A stretch of 24,719 nt of DNA from JBEKYD01 sp049509915 (lineage in GTDB: Bacteria; Acidobacteriota; Terriglobia; Bryobacterales; Bryobacteraceae): the NCBI GenBank assembly GCA_049509915.1, contig JBEKZL010000158.1, positions 1 through 24,719 on the forward strand, read 5' to 3'. Below the pieces are notes generated by a model. That model saw nothing but the letters and a program-made list of their open reading frames with translations. It was not told where the DNA came from and searched no databases. Below, in pieces: positions 7,466 through 15,379 of the stretch. Position numbers and translations under genes: made by a program. Numbering within the stretch: position 1 is the stretch's first letter; every line of letters begins with the position of its first letter.

Positions 7466-8260
7466 GATGCTGCGCAAGTGGTCCACGCTCGACAGGTTGG
7501 CGAGTACCTGGTAATCCTGAATCGGCCGGGAAGCCGAGGGCGGCACGTACAGGCTGAACCCAGCGTGGATCCGGTGGGCATACCCGCCCATGTCTTCCAG
7601 GGCAAATCGGAAGGTGTCCGGGGGCAGAATCGGGTGAGGAGAGCAGTAGATGGCTACCACCTCGTGCCGCGGCGGATAATACTGGCGCAGGTGAGAAATC
7701 AATCGGGAGAACCGCTCCGGCCGCGACACCGCCATGCTGTGCAGGCAGGTTTCGAGCGGGCCGATCTGCCAGATCAAGGCGGGCACCTCGGGATCGAGGG
7801 GCCGGCGCCGCATCAACAGGTCGGTGGCCTCGTACATTTGCAGCCCGTGGACCACCGGGTCGAGCCGCAAGTCGGCCAGAATCGCGTCGAAAGCGGAGAT
7901 GCCTGGCAGTACCGTGACCTGCAGATTCAGCGCGTCCGCCAGTTCAAGAATCAGGAACGGCGGATGCGCCGCGACCAAGGGGTGGCCGTGAATGGCGAAC
8001 GTAACCGGCGGATGATCGAGAGCCGCGTCGACAACACCGGCGGCCATGTGCTCGTAGGCGTTCACCCGCGGTCTCTGGTTGGAATAACTCTGCTCGTACA
8101 GCGAGGTGACGCGCGGACAGAGCGATTCCAGGAAAGACCTCGTACCTACGCCGGTGTCGAGATAGAGAACCTCGCGCGAGGAGCGGATGACCAACTCCAC
8201 TTCGCGAGTCACCTGAGTGACGGTCTGAAGACCGAGCCCGGCGACCCAGATGTCGGTCAC
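7454..8260 (-). CDS. Borosin-type peptide alpha-N-methyltransferase (split form)
   Basis: A 268-residue member of the tetrapyrrole-methylase (TP_methylase) fold. It closely follows the borosin enzymes (fungal OphMA, bacterial SonM), which methylate backbone amides of a ribosomal peptide using SAM. Visible marks are an N-terminal VAGLGLQTVTQVT glycine loop, Y59/R65/Y69 in YSNQRPRVNAY (aligning by eye with OphMA Y66/R72/Y76), HGHP at 91-94, LPGISAFDAILADLRLDP at 118-135 and QMYEATDLLMRRRP at 141-154. It ends near residue 268 with no fused core peptide, so it is the split type. The GTG start overlaps the stop of the 8257-8982 gene by 4 nt, implying coupled translation. A cobalamin-pathway methylase is less likely, because the Tyr/Arg/Tyr and YEATD blocks are borosin-specific. 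Confidence 0.85.
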   Translation of the reverse strand: MTDIWVAGLGLQTVTQVTREVELVIRSSREVLYLDTGVGTRSFLESLCPRVTSLYEQSYSNQRPRVNAYEHMAAGVVDAALDHPPVTFAIHGHPLVAAHPPFLILELADALNLQVTVLPGISAFDAILADLRLDPVVHGLQMYEATDLLMRRRPLDPEVPALIWQIGPLETCLHSMAVSRPERFSRLISHLRQYYPPRHEVVAIYCSPHPILPPDTFRFALEDMGGYAHRIHAGFSLYVPPSASRPIQDYQVLANLSSVDHLRSITRS

Positions 8261-8982
8261 CGCTTCACTCCCCCGCCGAGGGCGTGCAGCAGGTCGATCA
8301 GCTTGCCGTATCTGTCGCCACTGGGGGCGCTACGCACAGCCGTCACGGCCGCCCGCACCGATTCGGAGGCCAGGTCGCTTCCAAAGGGCGGCCCGTCAGG
8401 TCTTCCGGCAGCCTCCGGCCAGGGTGGGGCGGTGACGTTCGAGGATTGCCGAAAGGAGGCACTAAGGTTCACTTGCGGGCCGCCGGCGGCGTCTTCGGTC
8501 TGAACGGCGCAAACGGAAATCACGGCGCACAACGGCGCCAGCGGCTGGCCGGGCAGTGCGGCGCCCTCGGGCGGCGGCAGGCTCGCCGGATCGGCGCCCT
8601 GGGGTAGCGGATTCACCCACGCCGCGTAAGCAATGGCGTGGAGGCGGCCGTTTTCGTATTGCGCGCACGGAACCAGCGTCAGCGCCAGCGAAATATCGGG
8701 CAGCGTGCGCGCCCGGATAACGGCGTGAGGCTGCGGCGCGGCGGTGGACGCTTGCGTCTCGACGGGGGAGTCCCGGTCGCGAGCCAGAGCCGCTCCCAAT
8801 AAGGGAAGCAACCGATGGTCGGGCCGCCGCAGGAGATCCTTCTCCTCCTCGGTAAGGTCAAAGCCTTGGAACGCTTGCTCCGGAGATTCTACCAGCCGCC
8901 GGCGCAGTTCCGCATCGAACGCCGAAGCGACAAGGAACCTGTCGATACCAGGTTTCGATCCGGCAGGCTCGGGCTCGCTCAC
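8257..8982 (-). CDS. Borosin-precursor-like protein with leader-type binding domain and long C-terminal region
   Basis: From the GTG at 8982 (GGAGGT 5 nt upstream) this is 241 residues; a start at 9063 would add 27 implausible residues. Residues about 12-68 (IDRFLVASAFDAELRRRL, then SPEQAFQGFDLTEEEKDLL, then LLPLLGAAL) have the all-helical pattern of the borosin-binding domain of split precursors such as SonA, related to the LigA fold. After a Thr/Ala/Pro linker (69-88) comes a strand-like region: 95-124 (ISLALTLVPCAQY), a Pro-rich loop (125-149) and a second hydrophobic stretch LCAVISVCAVQT (151-162). A Pro/Gly spacer leads to a helical tail ending LIDLLHALGGGVKR. It is probably the substrate of the overlapping methyltransferase. 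The target residues are not obvious, and it is far longer than ordinary precursors. Confidence 0.75.
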   Translation of the reverse strand: MSEPEPAGSKPGIDRFLVASAFDAELRRRLVESPEQAFQGFDLTEEEKDLLRRPDHRLLPLLGAALARDRDSPVETQASTAAPQPHAVIRARTLPDISLALTLVPCAQYENGRLHAIAYAAWVNPLPQGADPASLPPPEGAALPGQPLAPLCAVISVCAVQTEDAAGGPQVNLSASFRQSSNVTAPPWPEAAGRPDGPPFGSDLASESVRAAVTAVRSAPSGDRYGKLIDLLHALGGGVKR

Positions 8983-9038
8983 CGTGCACCTCCGGCGTGA
9001 AGACACACGATACCTCGGTCCGATAGCAGCATGCACGC

Positions 9039-9068
9039 ATAGTACTACCGGAGAGCCACACAATCCAA
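9039..9068 (-). promoter_or_regulatory. Tentative promoter of the borosin-like operon
   Basis: On the minus strand TTGGAT (9068-9063) and TACTAT (9044-9039) are separated by 18 nt, giving a leader of about 50 nt before the GTG at 8982. Both boxes are only partial matches. The 203-nt gap after rarA makes an independent promoter plausible. Confidence 0.25.
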
Positions 9069-9185
9069 GCGCAAAGGCAACCTACGCGGCCGTGGGATTG
9101 CCGCGCCGGAGGTGTTCGAACAACGTGTGGCGATGCGTGTCTCCCAGGGCGGACGCACGAGAGAGCGCGCCACGGGGACGAATCA

Positions 9186-10499
9186 TCAAGCCGGCGCATC
9201 CCCTTTGTGCTTCTTTTCTCTCCGCGCCCGAATCTCCGCCAGCCGCGCGGCGATGCGCTGTTCCATACCCCGGTCCGTCGGGAAATAATACTGGCGGCCC
9301 TTAAGCGATGGCGGCAGGCAATCCATATCCACCATGGCATCTTCGAACTGGTGCGCGTGTTGATAGCCCTGGCCGTAGCCCCACTCTTTCATGTGGCGGG
9401 TGGGAGCGTTGCGCAGGTTCATGGGAACGGGTTCGGCCACGGTCCGGGCCACATCTTCGGCCACGGCGTTCAGGGCGCGGTAGCTGGCGTCGGACTTGGG
9501 CGCGGCCGATAGGTAGATGGCCAATTGGGCCAGCGCCAGGTCGCCTTCGGGGGTTCCCAGAAAATGCACGGTCTGCATGGCCGCGATGGCTTGCTCCATG
9601 GCGCGCGGGTCGGCCAGGCCGATATCCTCGATGGACATCCGCACCATGCGGCGCGCGATGTACATGCGGTCTTCCCCGCCTTCCAACATTCGGCCCAGCC
9701 AGTAGAGCGCCGCATCGGGATCGCTCGACCGCACGGACTTGTGCAGCGCCGAAATCAGGTTGAAGTGTTCTTCGCCGCTCTTGTCGTACAGCAGTACCTT
9801 GCGGGCGATGGCGTCCTCCACGGCCTGCGCGGCGATTTCACTTCCTTCCGATGCCGCCGCCGCGGCTTCCAGCGTGTTGTAGGCCTGGCGCGCGTCGCCG
9901 TTCGAGTAGATGGCGATCTGCTGCAGCAAGTCGTCCGCCGCGGTCAGCTTCAGCACCGGCAGCGCCCGTTTCAACAAGTTCACCAGTTCGGGTACAGTCA
10001 GGCTGCGCAACAGATAGACCCGGGAACGCGAGAGCAGCGCCGAATTCACCTCGAATGACGGATTTTCGGTGGTGGCACCGATCAAGATGATATCGCCGCG
10101 TTCGACGTAAGGCAGAAACGCGTCCTGCTGGGCTTTATTGAAGCGGTGAATCTCGTCGATGAACAGAATCGTGCGGCGTCCGGCGCGGCGCAAACGTTCC
10201 GCATCCACCATCACCGCCTTGATTTCCTTGATACCCGCCAGCACGGCGCTGAAGGGAACGAATTCACACCGCGTCAGCCGCGCGATCAGGCGCGCCAGCG
10301 ACGTTTTGCCCACCCCAGGCGGTCCCCACAAAATGATGGAGCTGAGCTCGTCGCGCTCGATCTCGCGGCGTAGCGGCTTGCCCGGCCCCAAAATCTGTTC
10401 CTGGCCGACCAGGTCTTCGAGGCGCTCCGGCCGCATGCGCTCCGCCAGCGGACGCTTCACGTTTCCAGCTTCGAGCGGCGCCATGTCGAACAGGCTCAT
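9186..10499 (-). CDS. rarA: Replication-associated recombination protein A (RarA/MgsA AAA+ ATPase)
   Basis: A 437-residue clamp-loader-like AAA+ ATPase of the RarA/Mgs1/WRNIP1 family, which acts at stalled replication forks. It begins MSLFDMAPLEAG. Walker A is GPPGVGKTS (59-67) and Walker B is LFIDEIHRFN (112-121). Sensor 1 is GATTENPSFE, with the arginine finger region ALLSRSRVYLL after it. The C-terminal half carries the family tetramerisation domain (DPDAALYWLGRMLEGGEDRMYIARRM) and MKEWGYGQGYQHAHQF. The frame stays open upstream to 10991, but that extension is Arg/Gly-rich shadow of the preceding gene. The ATG at 10499 overlaps the methyltransferase stop by 4 nt (ATGA), so the two are translationally coupled. 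Confidence 0.95.
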   Translation of the reverse strand: MSLFDMAPLEAGNVKRPLAERMRPERLEDLVGQEQILGPGKPLRREIERDELSSIILWGPPGVGKTSLARLIARLTRCEFVPFSAVLAGIKEIKAVMVDAERLRRAGRRTILFIDEIHRFNKAQQDAFLPYVERGDIILIGATTENPSFEVNSALLSRSRVYLLRSLTVPELVNLLKRALPVLKLTAADDLLQQIAIYSNGDARQAYNTLEAAAAASEGSEIAAQAVEDAIARKVLLYDKSGEEHFNLISALHKSVRSSDPDAALYWLGRMLEGGEDRMYIARRMVRMSIEDIGLADPRAMEQAIAAMQTVHFLGTPEGDLALAQLAIYLSAAPKSDASYRALNAVAEDVARTVAEPVPMNLRNAPTRHMKEWGYGQGYQHAHQFEDAMVDMDCLPPSLKGRQYYFPTDRGMEQRIAARLAEIRARREKKHKGDAPA

Positions 10500-11302
10500 A
10501 CTCGCAATGCCCGCTGCCGCCGCGCTTCGTAGAGCAGAATGCCGGCCGCCACGGATGCGTTCAACGATTCCACCACAACCGTGGGAATGGTGATCGGAAG
10601 CGCGGCGGCCCGCAGTTCGGTGCCCACGCCGCGCGCTTCGTTGCCGATGATGAGGGCCGCGGGTCCCGACAGATCCACCTCGGCCAGCGAGCGCGCTTCC
10701 GCACCCGGCCGCGCCGGAACCGCGGCAAACGCATTCACCCCGCTCTGTTCCAACGCCGCGCGCGCCAGGGCCGCGTCCATGCCGTGCAGAAAGGGCACCC
10801 GGAACAGCGAGCCGGCCGAAGCCCGGACGATCTTGGGGTTGAAGGGGCTCACCGTGCCCTTGACGAAAATCGCGCCCGTGGCTCCGAACGCTTCGGCCGC
10901 GCGCAGGATGGCGCCGGCGTTGCCGGGGTCTTGCAAGCCGTCCAGCACGACCACCAGCGGCGAGCCCCGAAACAGATCCGGCAAGCTCCACTCCGGCGGT
11001 TTCACCAGCGCCATCACGCCCTGCGCCGCCTCCGTACCGCTCACGTTGGCGAACAATTCGTCCGGCAGGACCGCGATTTTGATCCCGTTTCGGCCGCGCA
11101 CGCCCGCTTCGGCCGCGGCCTCCACCGAAGCCGCCACCAGCACCGCCTTCACTTCACAATCGCTGCGCAACGCCTCTTCCAGCAGGTGGAAGGTCTCCGC
11201 CACGCACCAGCCGTCGCTGGTGAGGCCGCCTCGCCCGATGGCCCGCCGCACGTCTTTGATCAGGGGGTTGGCCGCGCTGGTTATCGTCTCCGCTCGGGGC
11301 AT
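10496..11302 (-). CDS. TrmH/SpoU-family RNA 2'-O-ribose methyltransferase
   Basis: A 268-residue SPOUT methyltransferase that would methylate ribose 2'-OH of rRNA or tRNA with SAM. The N-terminal substrate-binding domain (about 1-100) starts ITSAANPLIKDVRRA, as in RlmB/TsnR-like proteins. The three SpoU motifs are intact: DGLQDPGNAGAILRAAEAFG (121-140), IIGNEARGVG (218-227) and ESLNASVAAGILLYEARRQ (245-263), which form the trefoil-knot SAM site. The exact RNA target cannot be read from sequence, so no symbol is given. The ATG at 11302 follows the family N-terminus; the open frame to 11884 antisense to the YdcF-like gene is spurious. It overlaps rarA by 4 nt. Confidence 0.92.
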   Translation of the reverse strand: MPRAETITSAANPLIKDVRRAIGRGGLTSDGWCVAETFHLLEEALRSDCEVKAVLVAASVEAAAEAGVRGRNGIKIAVLPDELFANVSGTEAAQGVMALVKPPEWSLPDLFRGSPLVVVLDGLQDPGNAGAILRAAEAFGATGAIFVKGTVSPFNPKIVRASAGSLFRVPFLHGMDAALARAALEQSGVNAFAAVPARPGAEARSLAEVDLSGPAALIIGNEARGVGTELRAAALPITIPTVVVESLNASVAAGILLYEARRQRALRV

Positions 11303-11338
11303 CTTACAATAGGAGTTCGCACGATCAGCATAGCGCAG

Positions 11339-11926
11339 ATGAAACGAGCGGTTTGGATGGGTGCGGTGGCGGGGTTGGCCGCCTTGGGTGCGTACGTCGC
11401 GCTCACCGCCGTAAGAGTCGACCGCCAGGCGGCGATCGATGAAGCGCAGCCTTCCGACGTCATCATGGTTCTGGGCGCCGCCGAATACAACGGCCGGCCC
11501 TCGCCGGTGCTGCGCGCCCGCCTGGACCATGCCCTGGCGCTTTACCGTGGGAAACTGGCTCCCCGCATCCTCACCACCGGCGGCGCCGGCGGCGACCGCC
11601 TGTTCACAGAAGGCGGCGTCGGCCGCTCCTACCTGATCGGGCACGGCGTGCCGGCCGAATCCATCATCGTCGAAAACGAAGGCGATTCCACCATGACTTC
11701 CGTCGCCCGGTCGGGCGAAATCCTCGACCGCATGGGCCTGCACTCGGTAGTGGTGGTGAGCGACGGCTATCACATCTACCGCGTCAAGAAGATTCTGCAA
11801 TCGCGCGGTTTTGCGGTCTACGGATCCCCGCGCAAGGAAACCGGCCGCGCCGCATTCCGCGACCCCTGGAACTGTTTCAAACAAGCCATCGGGTATGTGC
11901 TTTGGCGAGCGGGGGTAGCGGTGTAG
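11339..11926 (+). CDS. YdcF/SanA-like (DUF218) membrane-anchored protein
   Basis: A 195-residue DUF218-domain protein. The N-terminal MKRAVWMGAVAGLAALGAYVALTAV is a single membrane anchor or signal. The conserved core then runs DVIMVLGAAEYNGRPSPVLRARLDHALALY (about 41-70), ILTTGGAGGDRLFTEGGVGRSYL, ESIIVENEGDSTMTSVARS and VVVSDGYHIYR, which are the standard blocks of the YdcF/SanA family linked to envelope barrier function. The biochemical reaction of the family is not settled. The gene is divergent from the SpoU-type gene with only 36 bp between starts; TACAAT at 11305-11310 is a candidate -10 box. It is convergent with the thioredoxin-like gene. Confidence 0.88.
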   Translation: MKRAVWMGAVAGLAALGAYVALTAVRVDRQAAIDEAQPSDVIMVLGAAEYNGRPSPVLRARLDHALALYRGKLAPRILTTGGAGGDRLFTEGGVGRSYLIGHGVPAESIIVENEGDSTMTSVARSGEILDRMGLHSVVVVSDGYHIYRVKKILQSRGFAVYGSPRKETGRAAFRDPWNCFKQAIGYVLWRAGVAV

Positions 11927-11983
11927 GTGGGAGCGGTCGGATTCCGGGGCAACCGTGCTGATTGACCGCCGGCCGCGCGCCCA

Positions 11984-13252
11984 TCACTGCCCCAGCGCTT
12001 CCCTGATCCGCTCGGTCAACGTGTCCACGAACGTCTCTACCACGTAGCCTGTCAACCGGCTGAACACCTTGCCGTCCTTGCCGACGATCAGAGTGGTCGG
12101 CAGCGACATCACCGCCAGGGCGTGCGCCAGGCCGTCTTCGAAGTACACGGGGCCGGTCCATTTTTCCCGCGACAGAAACGGCTTCACCAGGGTGCGATCC
12201 TCGTCGGCATTCACCGAGAGAAACGCTACGTTGGCGTTGGCGGCGAAGCGCTTTTCCACCTCGGCATAGAGCGGATGCTGCTCGCGGCAAGGCCCGCACC
12301 AGGTGGCCCAGAAGTCGAGCACCAGCACCTTCCCCTTCAGCGTATCGAGGCGCAGAGTGGGTCCGTCGAGGCGGCTGAGGGTGAATTCCATCGCATTCTT
12401 CAATTGCGCGTTGGGATCTTCGGCGCGCAGCCGCAACTGGCGCGCGCGCAGGCCGGCCTGGTTGCGGTCGTAGGCTGCGAGCACCAGGTCGCCCAAGCCA
12501 GCTTCCGAGCCCGTCGCGTGGCGATACAGTTCACCCATACGCTGACGGTCACGCGCCTTATCCTCATCGGTATTCCTGGGGTCGGTCACCGTGAACGCGT
12601 CCGCCAGCGCGCGGGCGGCGTCGGCGAATTTCCCCATGCGTTCGTAGCTGCGCGCCAGCTCGCGCGCCGATTCTGCGTTGGCGTACGTTTCGACGGATCG
12701 CCGCGCCAGTGCCAAGGCGTCATCGGCGCGGCCCAGGGTGCCGGCGGCGCGCGCTTCGTAGCAAAGCGCCCGAGCCAGGGCGCGGTCGGTGCGGTCGCGC
12801 CACTCGGCCACGGTAACGCCGCCATGCGCTGGATCGGCCTGCATCTGGCGCAGCAATTCCTCGAAATGCCGTGCGTACTTCAATGCCCGGCCAGCAGTGT
12901 CCTTCTCTTCGGAGAGCGAAAGCGCGCGCGCCACGCGGTCCAGCGTCTCCACGTCGTCGGGCAGGCGGGCCAGCACGCGCTCGCCATAGAGAATGATGGC
13001 GGGGTCGTCGCCGGCTTCGATCGCCGCGCGCGCCGCCGCCCGCTCCAGTTCGGCGCGCCGCGGCGTATCGGGATACTTGGCGAGGTGCCTTTCGAGCGCG
13101 CGCAGGTACTCGAGCGGGTTGGCGCCGGCCTCGGAAAGCGCGCTGGCCAGGTCCTGCTGCTCGGCCGCGGCTTGCGCTCCGGGCTGCTGCGCGCCGCCGC
13201 CCGGCACGGTTCCAAGCAGTGCCACGGCGCCAAGAAGAAGCAGGCCCTTCAT
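11984..13252 (-). CDS. TlpA-like thiol-disulfide oxidoreductase with N-terminal helical-repeat region
   Basis: A 422-residue exported protein. A signal peptide (MKGLLLLGAVALLGTVPGGGAQQ) is followed by about 250 residues of Ala/Arg/Leu-rich helical repeats resembling TPRs (ALALARRSVETYANAESARELARSYERMGKFADAARAL). The C-terminal thioredoxin domain of the AhpC-TSA/Redoxin type has the redox motif WCGPC at 318-322 and the cis-Pro loop SLPTTLIVG. It would act on periplasmic thiols. The TPR part may dock a partner protein. Its ATG overlaps the upstream gene by 4 nt (ATGA), making it the last gene of the yebC-ruvC operon. It is convergent with the YdcF-like gene, 57 nt away. Confidence 0.9.
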   Translation of the reverse strand: MKGLLLLGAVALLGTVPGGGAQQPGAQAAAEQQDLASALSEAGANPLEYLRALERHLAKYPDTPRRAELERAAARAAIEAGDDPAIILYGERVLARLPDDVETLDRVARALSLSEEKDTAGRALKYARHFEELLRQMQADPAHGGVTVAEWRDRTDRALARALCYEARAAGTLGRADDALALARRSVETYANAESARELARSYERMGKFADAARALADAFTVTDPRNTDEDKARDRQRMGELYRHATGSEAGLGDLVLAAYDRNQAGLRARQLRLRAEDPNAQLKNAMEFTLSRLDGPTLRLDTLKGKVLVLDFWATWCGPCREQHPLYAEVEKRFAANANVAFLSVNADEDRTLVKPFLSREKWTGPVYFEDGLAHALAVMSLPTTLIVGKDGKVFSRLTGYVVETFVDTLTERIREALGQ

Positions 13253-13908
13253 TTATTGCCGGCGCGAATCGCGTCGGCCAGTTCAGCCGCGCGCACGCGC
13301 GCCGTGTGCATATAGCTCTCGTTCTTAGCCAGGCGATCGAGCATGGGCAGGAATTGTTCGGGCGCCACCAGGCGGTTCCCTTCCATGGCGGCTTCAAGTG
13401 CCGTGACGGATTGGAACACTCCCAGGTGGTCGTACTTGGCGGTTCGCTCCAGGTCGATGCGGGCGCGCGCGGTCTCCCCCACGCGTTCGAACCAGTCCTG
13501 AAGGGCCAGCGCGTTGGGGTCTTGCGAGTAATTGAATTTCACTTCGGCCTTTTGCGCGCCGTTCTCGTAACGAAACGTCTTGGTGCCCATGAAGGCCACC
13601 TTGACGGGCGCTTCCAGCGAGTGATCGAAAAAGCCGAGTTTCTCCGCCAGACCGAAAACCGCGCCCAGCGCGTTTTCGGCCAACTTGAACTTGACCGGCA
13701 GATCGTCGTCCACCGCCTCGCGGTACTCGACGTTGCCATCTTTACTTACCGCAACCTCGAAATAGGGCGGCGCACTGCCCTTGAAATCGCGCGAATAGAA
13801 CAAGCGGGCCGGCGCGCTTTGCTGCGCGGGCATCGGGACGGTGGCCAGGAGCGCCGCGGTGGCGACTAGCGGCACCCAGGGGTGCATCCTGGAACGGTTC
13901 GGTTTCAT
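13249..13908 (-). CDS. Exported hypothetical protein in the ruvC operon
   Basis: A 219-residue protein with a signal peptide (MKPNRSRMHPWVPLVATAALLATVPMPAQQ). The mature part begins with a strand-rich domain (ARLFYSRDFKGSAPPYFEVAVSKDGNVEYRE, VAFMGTKTFRYENGAQKAEVKFNYS), followed by a helical C-terminal domain (FQSVTALEAAMEGNRLVAPEQFLPMLDRLAKN). I recognise no named family. The ATG at 13908 overlaps the ruvC stop by 4 nt and the gene ends in a 4-nt overlap with the thioredoxin-like gene, so it is translationally coupled on both sides. A joint envelope role with that protein is inferred from coupling only. Confidence 0.85.
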   Translation of the reverse strand: MKPNRSRMHPWVPLVATAALLATVPMPAQQSAPARLFYSRDFKGSAPPYFEVAVSKDGNVEYREAVDDDLPVKFKLAENALGAVFGLAEKLGFFDHSLEAPVKVAFMGTKTFRYENGAQKAEVKFNYSQDPNALALQDWFERVGETARARIDLERTAKYDHLGVFQSVTALEAAMEGNRLVAPEQFLPMLDRLAKNESYMHTARVRAAELADAIRAGNK

Positions 13909-14405
13909 TTCAGCGCCCCCGCCAGCCGCCGGCTGGTGAACGCGCGGGTAGCATGGCAAATGGCTACCGCCAGGGCGTCGGAGGCATCCTCGGACTTGAT
14001 CGGCTCGTCAAGCTGAAGCAGCTCGCACACCATCATTTGCACCTGCGATTTTTCCGCCCTGCCATAGCCCACCACGCTGGTTTTGATAGTGAGTGGAGAA
14101 TATTCGGCGAACTCCACCGCGCTCTCCGCCACCGCCGCCAGCGCCACCCCGCGCACGTGTGCCAGCTTCAAAGCGGTCTTCACGTTGGCCGCGTAGAAGA
14201 CTTCCTCCACCGCGGCCGCCTCGGGCGCATAGCGAACCAGAAGCTCGCGCAACGCTCTGGAAATGTCCGCCAGGCGCGTTTCGAACGGCTGCTTCGGGCT
14301 GGTGCGGATTACCCCGGCGGCCACCAGCCGGTGGGCGTTGCCATCGCTGTCGATAACGCCGTAACCGGTTCGTTCCGATCCGCAATCGATCCCCAGCACG
14401 CGCAC
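13905..14405 (-). CDS. ruvC: Crossover junction endodeoxyribonuclease RuvC
   Basis: A 166-residue Holliday-junction resolvase of normal length. The four acidic catalytic residues are visible: D7 in GIDCGSERTGYG, E67/E68 in VEEVFYA, and D140 and D143 in SEDASDALAVAICHA. It cuts four-way junctions moved by RuvAB; ruvA and ruvB are not in this window. A GTG start at 14405 lies 4 nt after the yebC stop. The yebC-ruvC order is a common bacterial arrangement. The stop overlaps the next gene by 4 nt. Confidence 0.95.
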   Translation of the reverse strand: MRVLGIDCGSERTGYGVIDSDGNAHRLVAAGVIRTSPKQPFETRLADISRALRELLVRYAPEAAAVEEVFYAANVKTALKLAHVRGVALAAVAESAVEFAEYSPLTIKTSVVGYGRAEKSQVQMMVCELLQLDEPIKSEDASDALAVAICHATRAFTSRRLAGALK

Positions 14406-14409
14406 GGCG

Positions 14410-15153
14410 TTACGCCAGAGCCTCCAGCTCCTTCTCGTCGATATCGAAGTTGGAATAGACGTTCTGCACGTCGTCGTGCTCTTCCAGCGCTTCGTTGAGC
14501 CGCAGCATGGCGGCGGCGTTCTTGCCCTCCAGTTTGACCAGGTTCTTGGGCACGAAGGCGATACTCGCCTCCGGAGTGGGAATGTGGCTTGCCTCCAGCG
14601 CTTTCAGCACGGCTTCGTGAGCTTCCGGAGGCGACAGCACTTCCCACTGGTCGCCCAGGTTGCGCAGATCGTCGCCGCCGGCTTCAAGCACCACATCCAT
14701 GAGCTGGTCCTCGGTGGCCTTCTCGCCGGGCACGAAAATCTGGCTCTTGCGTTCGAACATCCAGGCGACGCTACCCTGCTCGCCCATGTTGCCGCCGTTC
14801 TTCGAAAAGACATGGCGGATTTCACTTACGGTGCGATTGCGGTTATCGGTGGCAACGTTGACCAGCACCGCCGCGCCCCCCGGCCCGTAGCCTTCGAACA
14901 TGACTTCGTCGATCTGCCCGCCCTCCAGTTCGCCGGTGCCGCGCATGATCGCCTTCTTGATGTTATCCGAGGGCATGCTGGCGGCCTTGGCGGCCAGAAC
15001 TGCGGTACGTAGCCGTGGGTTCCCATCCGGATCGCCGCCACTGCGCGCGGCGATCGTGATTTCCTTGATGATGCGCGTGAAGCTCTTCCCGCGCTTGGCG
15101 TCCAATGCCGCCTTCTTGTGCTTAATGGTGGCCCATTTGGAATGGCCTGACAT
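14410..15153 (-). CDS. yebC: YebC/PmpR family protein (TACO1 family)
   Basis: A 247-residue protein with the signature N-terminus MSGHSKWATIKHKKAALDAKRGK and the conserved GGDPDGNPRLRTAV, YEGYGPGGAA-type (FEGYGPGGAAVLV) and NRNRTVSEIRHVFSKNGGNMGE blocks. The family was long annotated as transcription regulators. Work on TACO1 and bacterial YebC links it to translation, including of proline-rich stretches. The ATG at 15153 has GAGAGGT 4-5 nt upstream. It is the first gene of a four-gene minus-strand operon (yebC, ruvC, exported protein, TlpA-like). Confidence 0.95.
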   Translation of the reverse strand: MSGHSKWATIKHKKAALDAKRGKSFTRIIKEITIAARSGGDPDGNPRLRTAVLAAKAASMPSDNIKKAIMRGTGELEGGQIDEVMFEGYGPGGAAVLVNVATDNRNRTVSEIRHVFSKNGGNMGEQGSVAWMFERKSQIFVPGEKATEDQLMDVVLEAGGDDLRNLGDQWEVLSPPEAHEAVLKALEASHIPTPEASIAFVPKNLVKLEGKNAAAMLRLNEALEEHDDVQNVYSNFDIDEKELEALA

Positions 15154-15297
15154 GTTACCTCTCGAGGGTAGGCCCAGCCAACATGGCCGGGATTCTTCAA
15201 CTTAATGATTGCAACTACTAGAGAATAACAGAACCCTCGACAGCGCTCAACGGGCAGGCTGCCGTGCCGCCCAATTAGCTCGTCCTTGCTAAGAGAA

Positions 15298-15324
15298 GCC
15301 GGGATGCCTCCCGGCCCTGGCCGG
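15298..15324. promoter_or_regulatory. Two overlapping palindromes in the yebC / regulator intergenic region
   Basis: GCCGGGA-TGCC-TCCCGGC (15298-15315) and CCGGCC-CT-GGCCGG (15311-15324) are both perfect inverted repeats that share bases, so only one can form at a time. They lie about 55 nt upstream of the HTH regulator start and 145 nt upstream of yebC. They could be an operator for the regulator, or alternative RNA stems. Confidence 0.4.
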
Positions 15325-15379
15325 ACAGCCCACGCCCACCGCGTAAAGCGGACAGAGTTGGGGTTAGAATGATGCTGCG

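Noticed and set aside
7454..8260. Reading the methyltransferase as a cobalamin or siroheme pathway enzyme
   Set aside because: Same fold, but the Y/R/Y pattern, YEATD block, split-precursor-like neighbour and lack of any tetrapyrrole genes nearby favour the borosin branch.
10500..10991. Upstream extension of the rarA frame
   Set aside because: The 164 extra residues are Gly/Arg-rich shadow of the SpoU-type gene on the same strand; the family N-terminus begins at the ATG at 10499.
11303..11884. Upstream extension of the SpoU-type methyltransferase frame
   Set aside because: It is antisense to the well-supported YdcF-like gene and has no family similarity.
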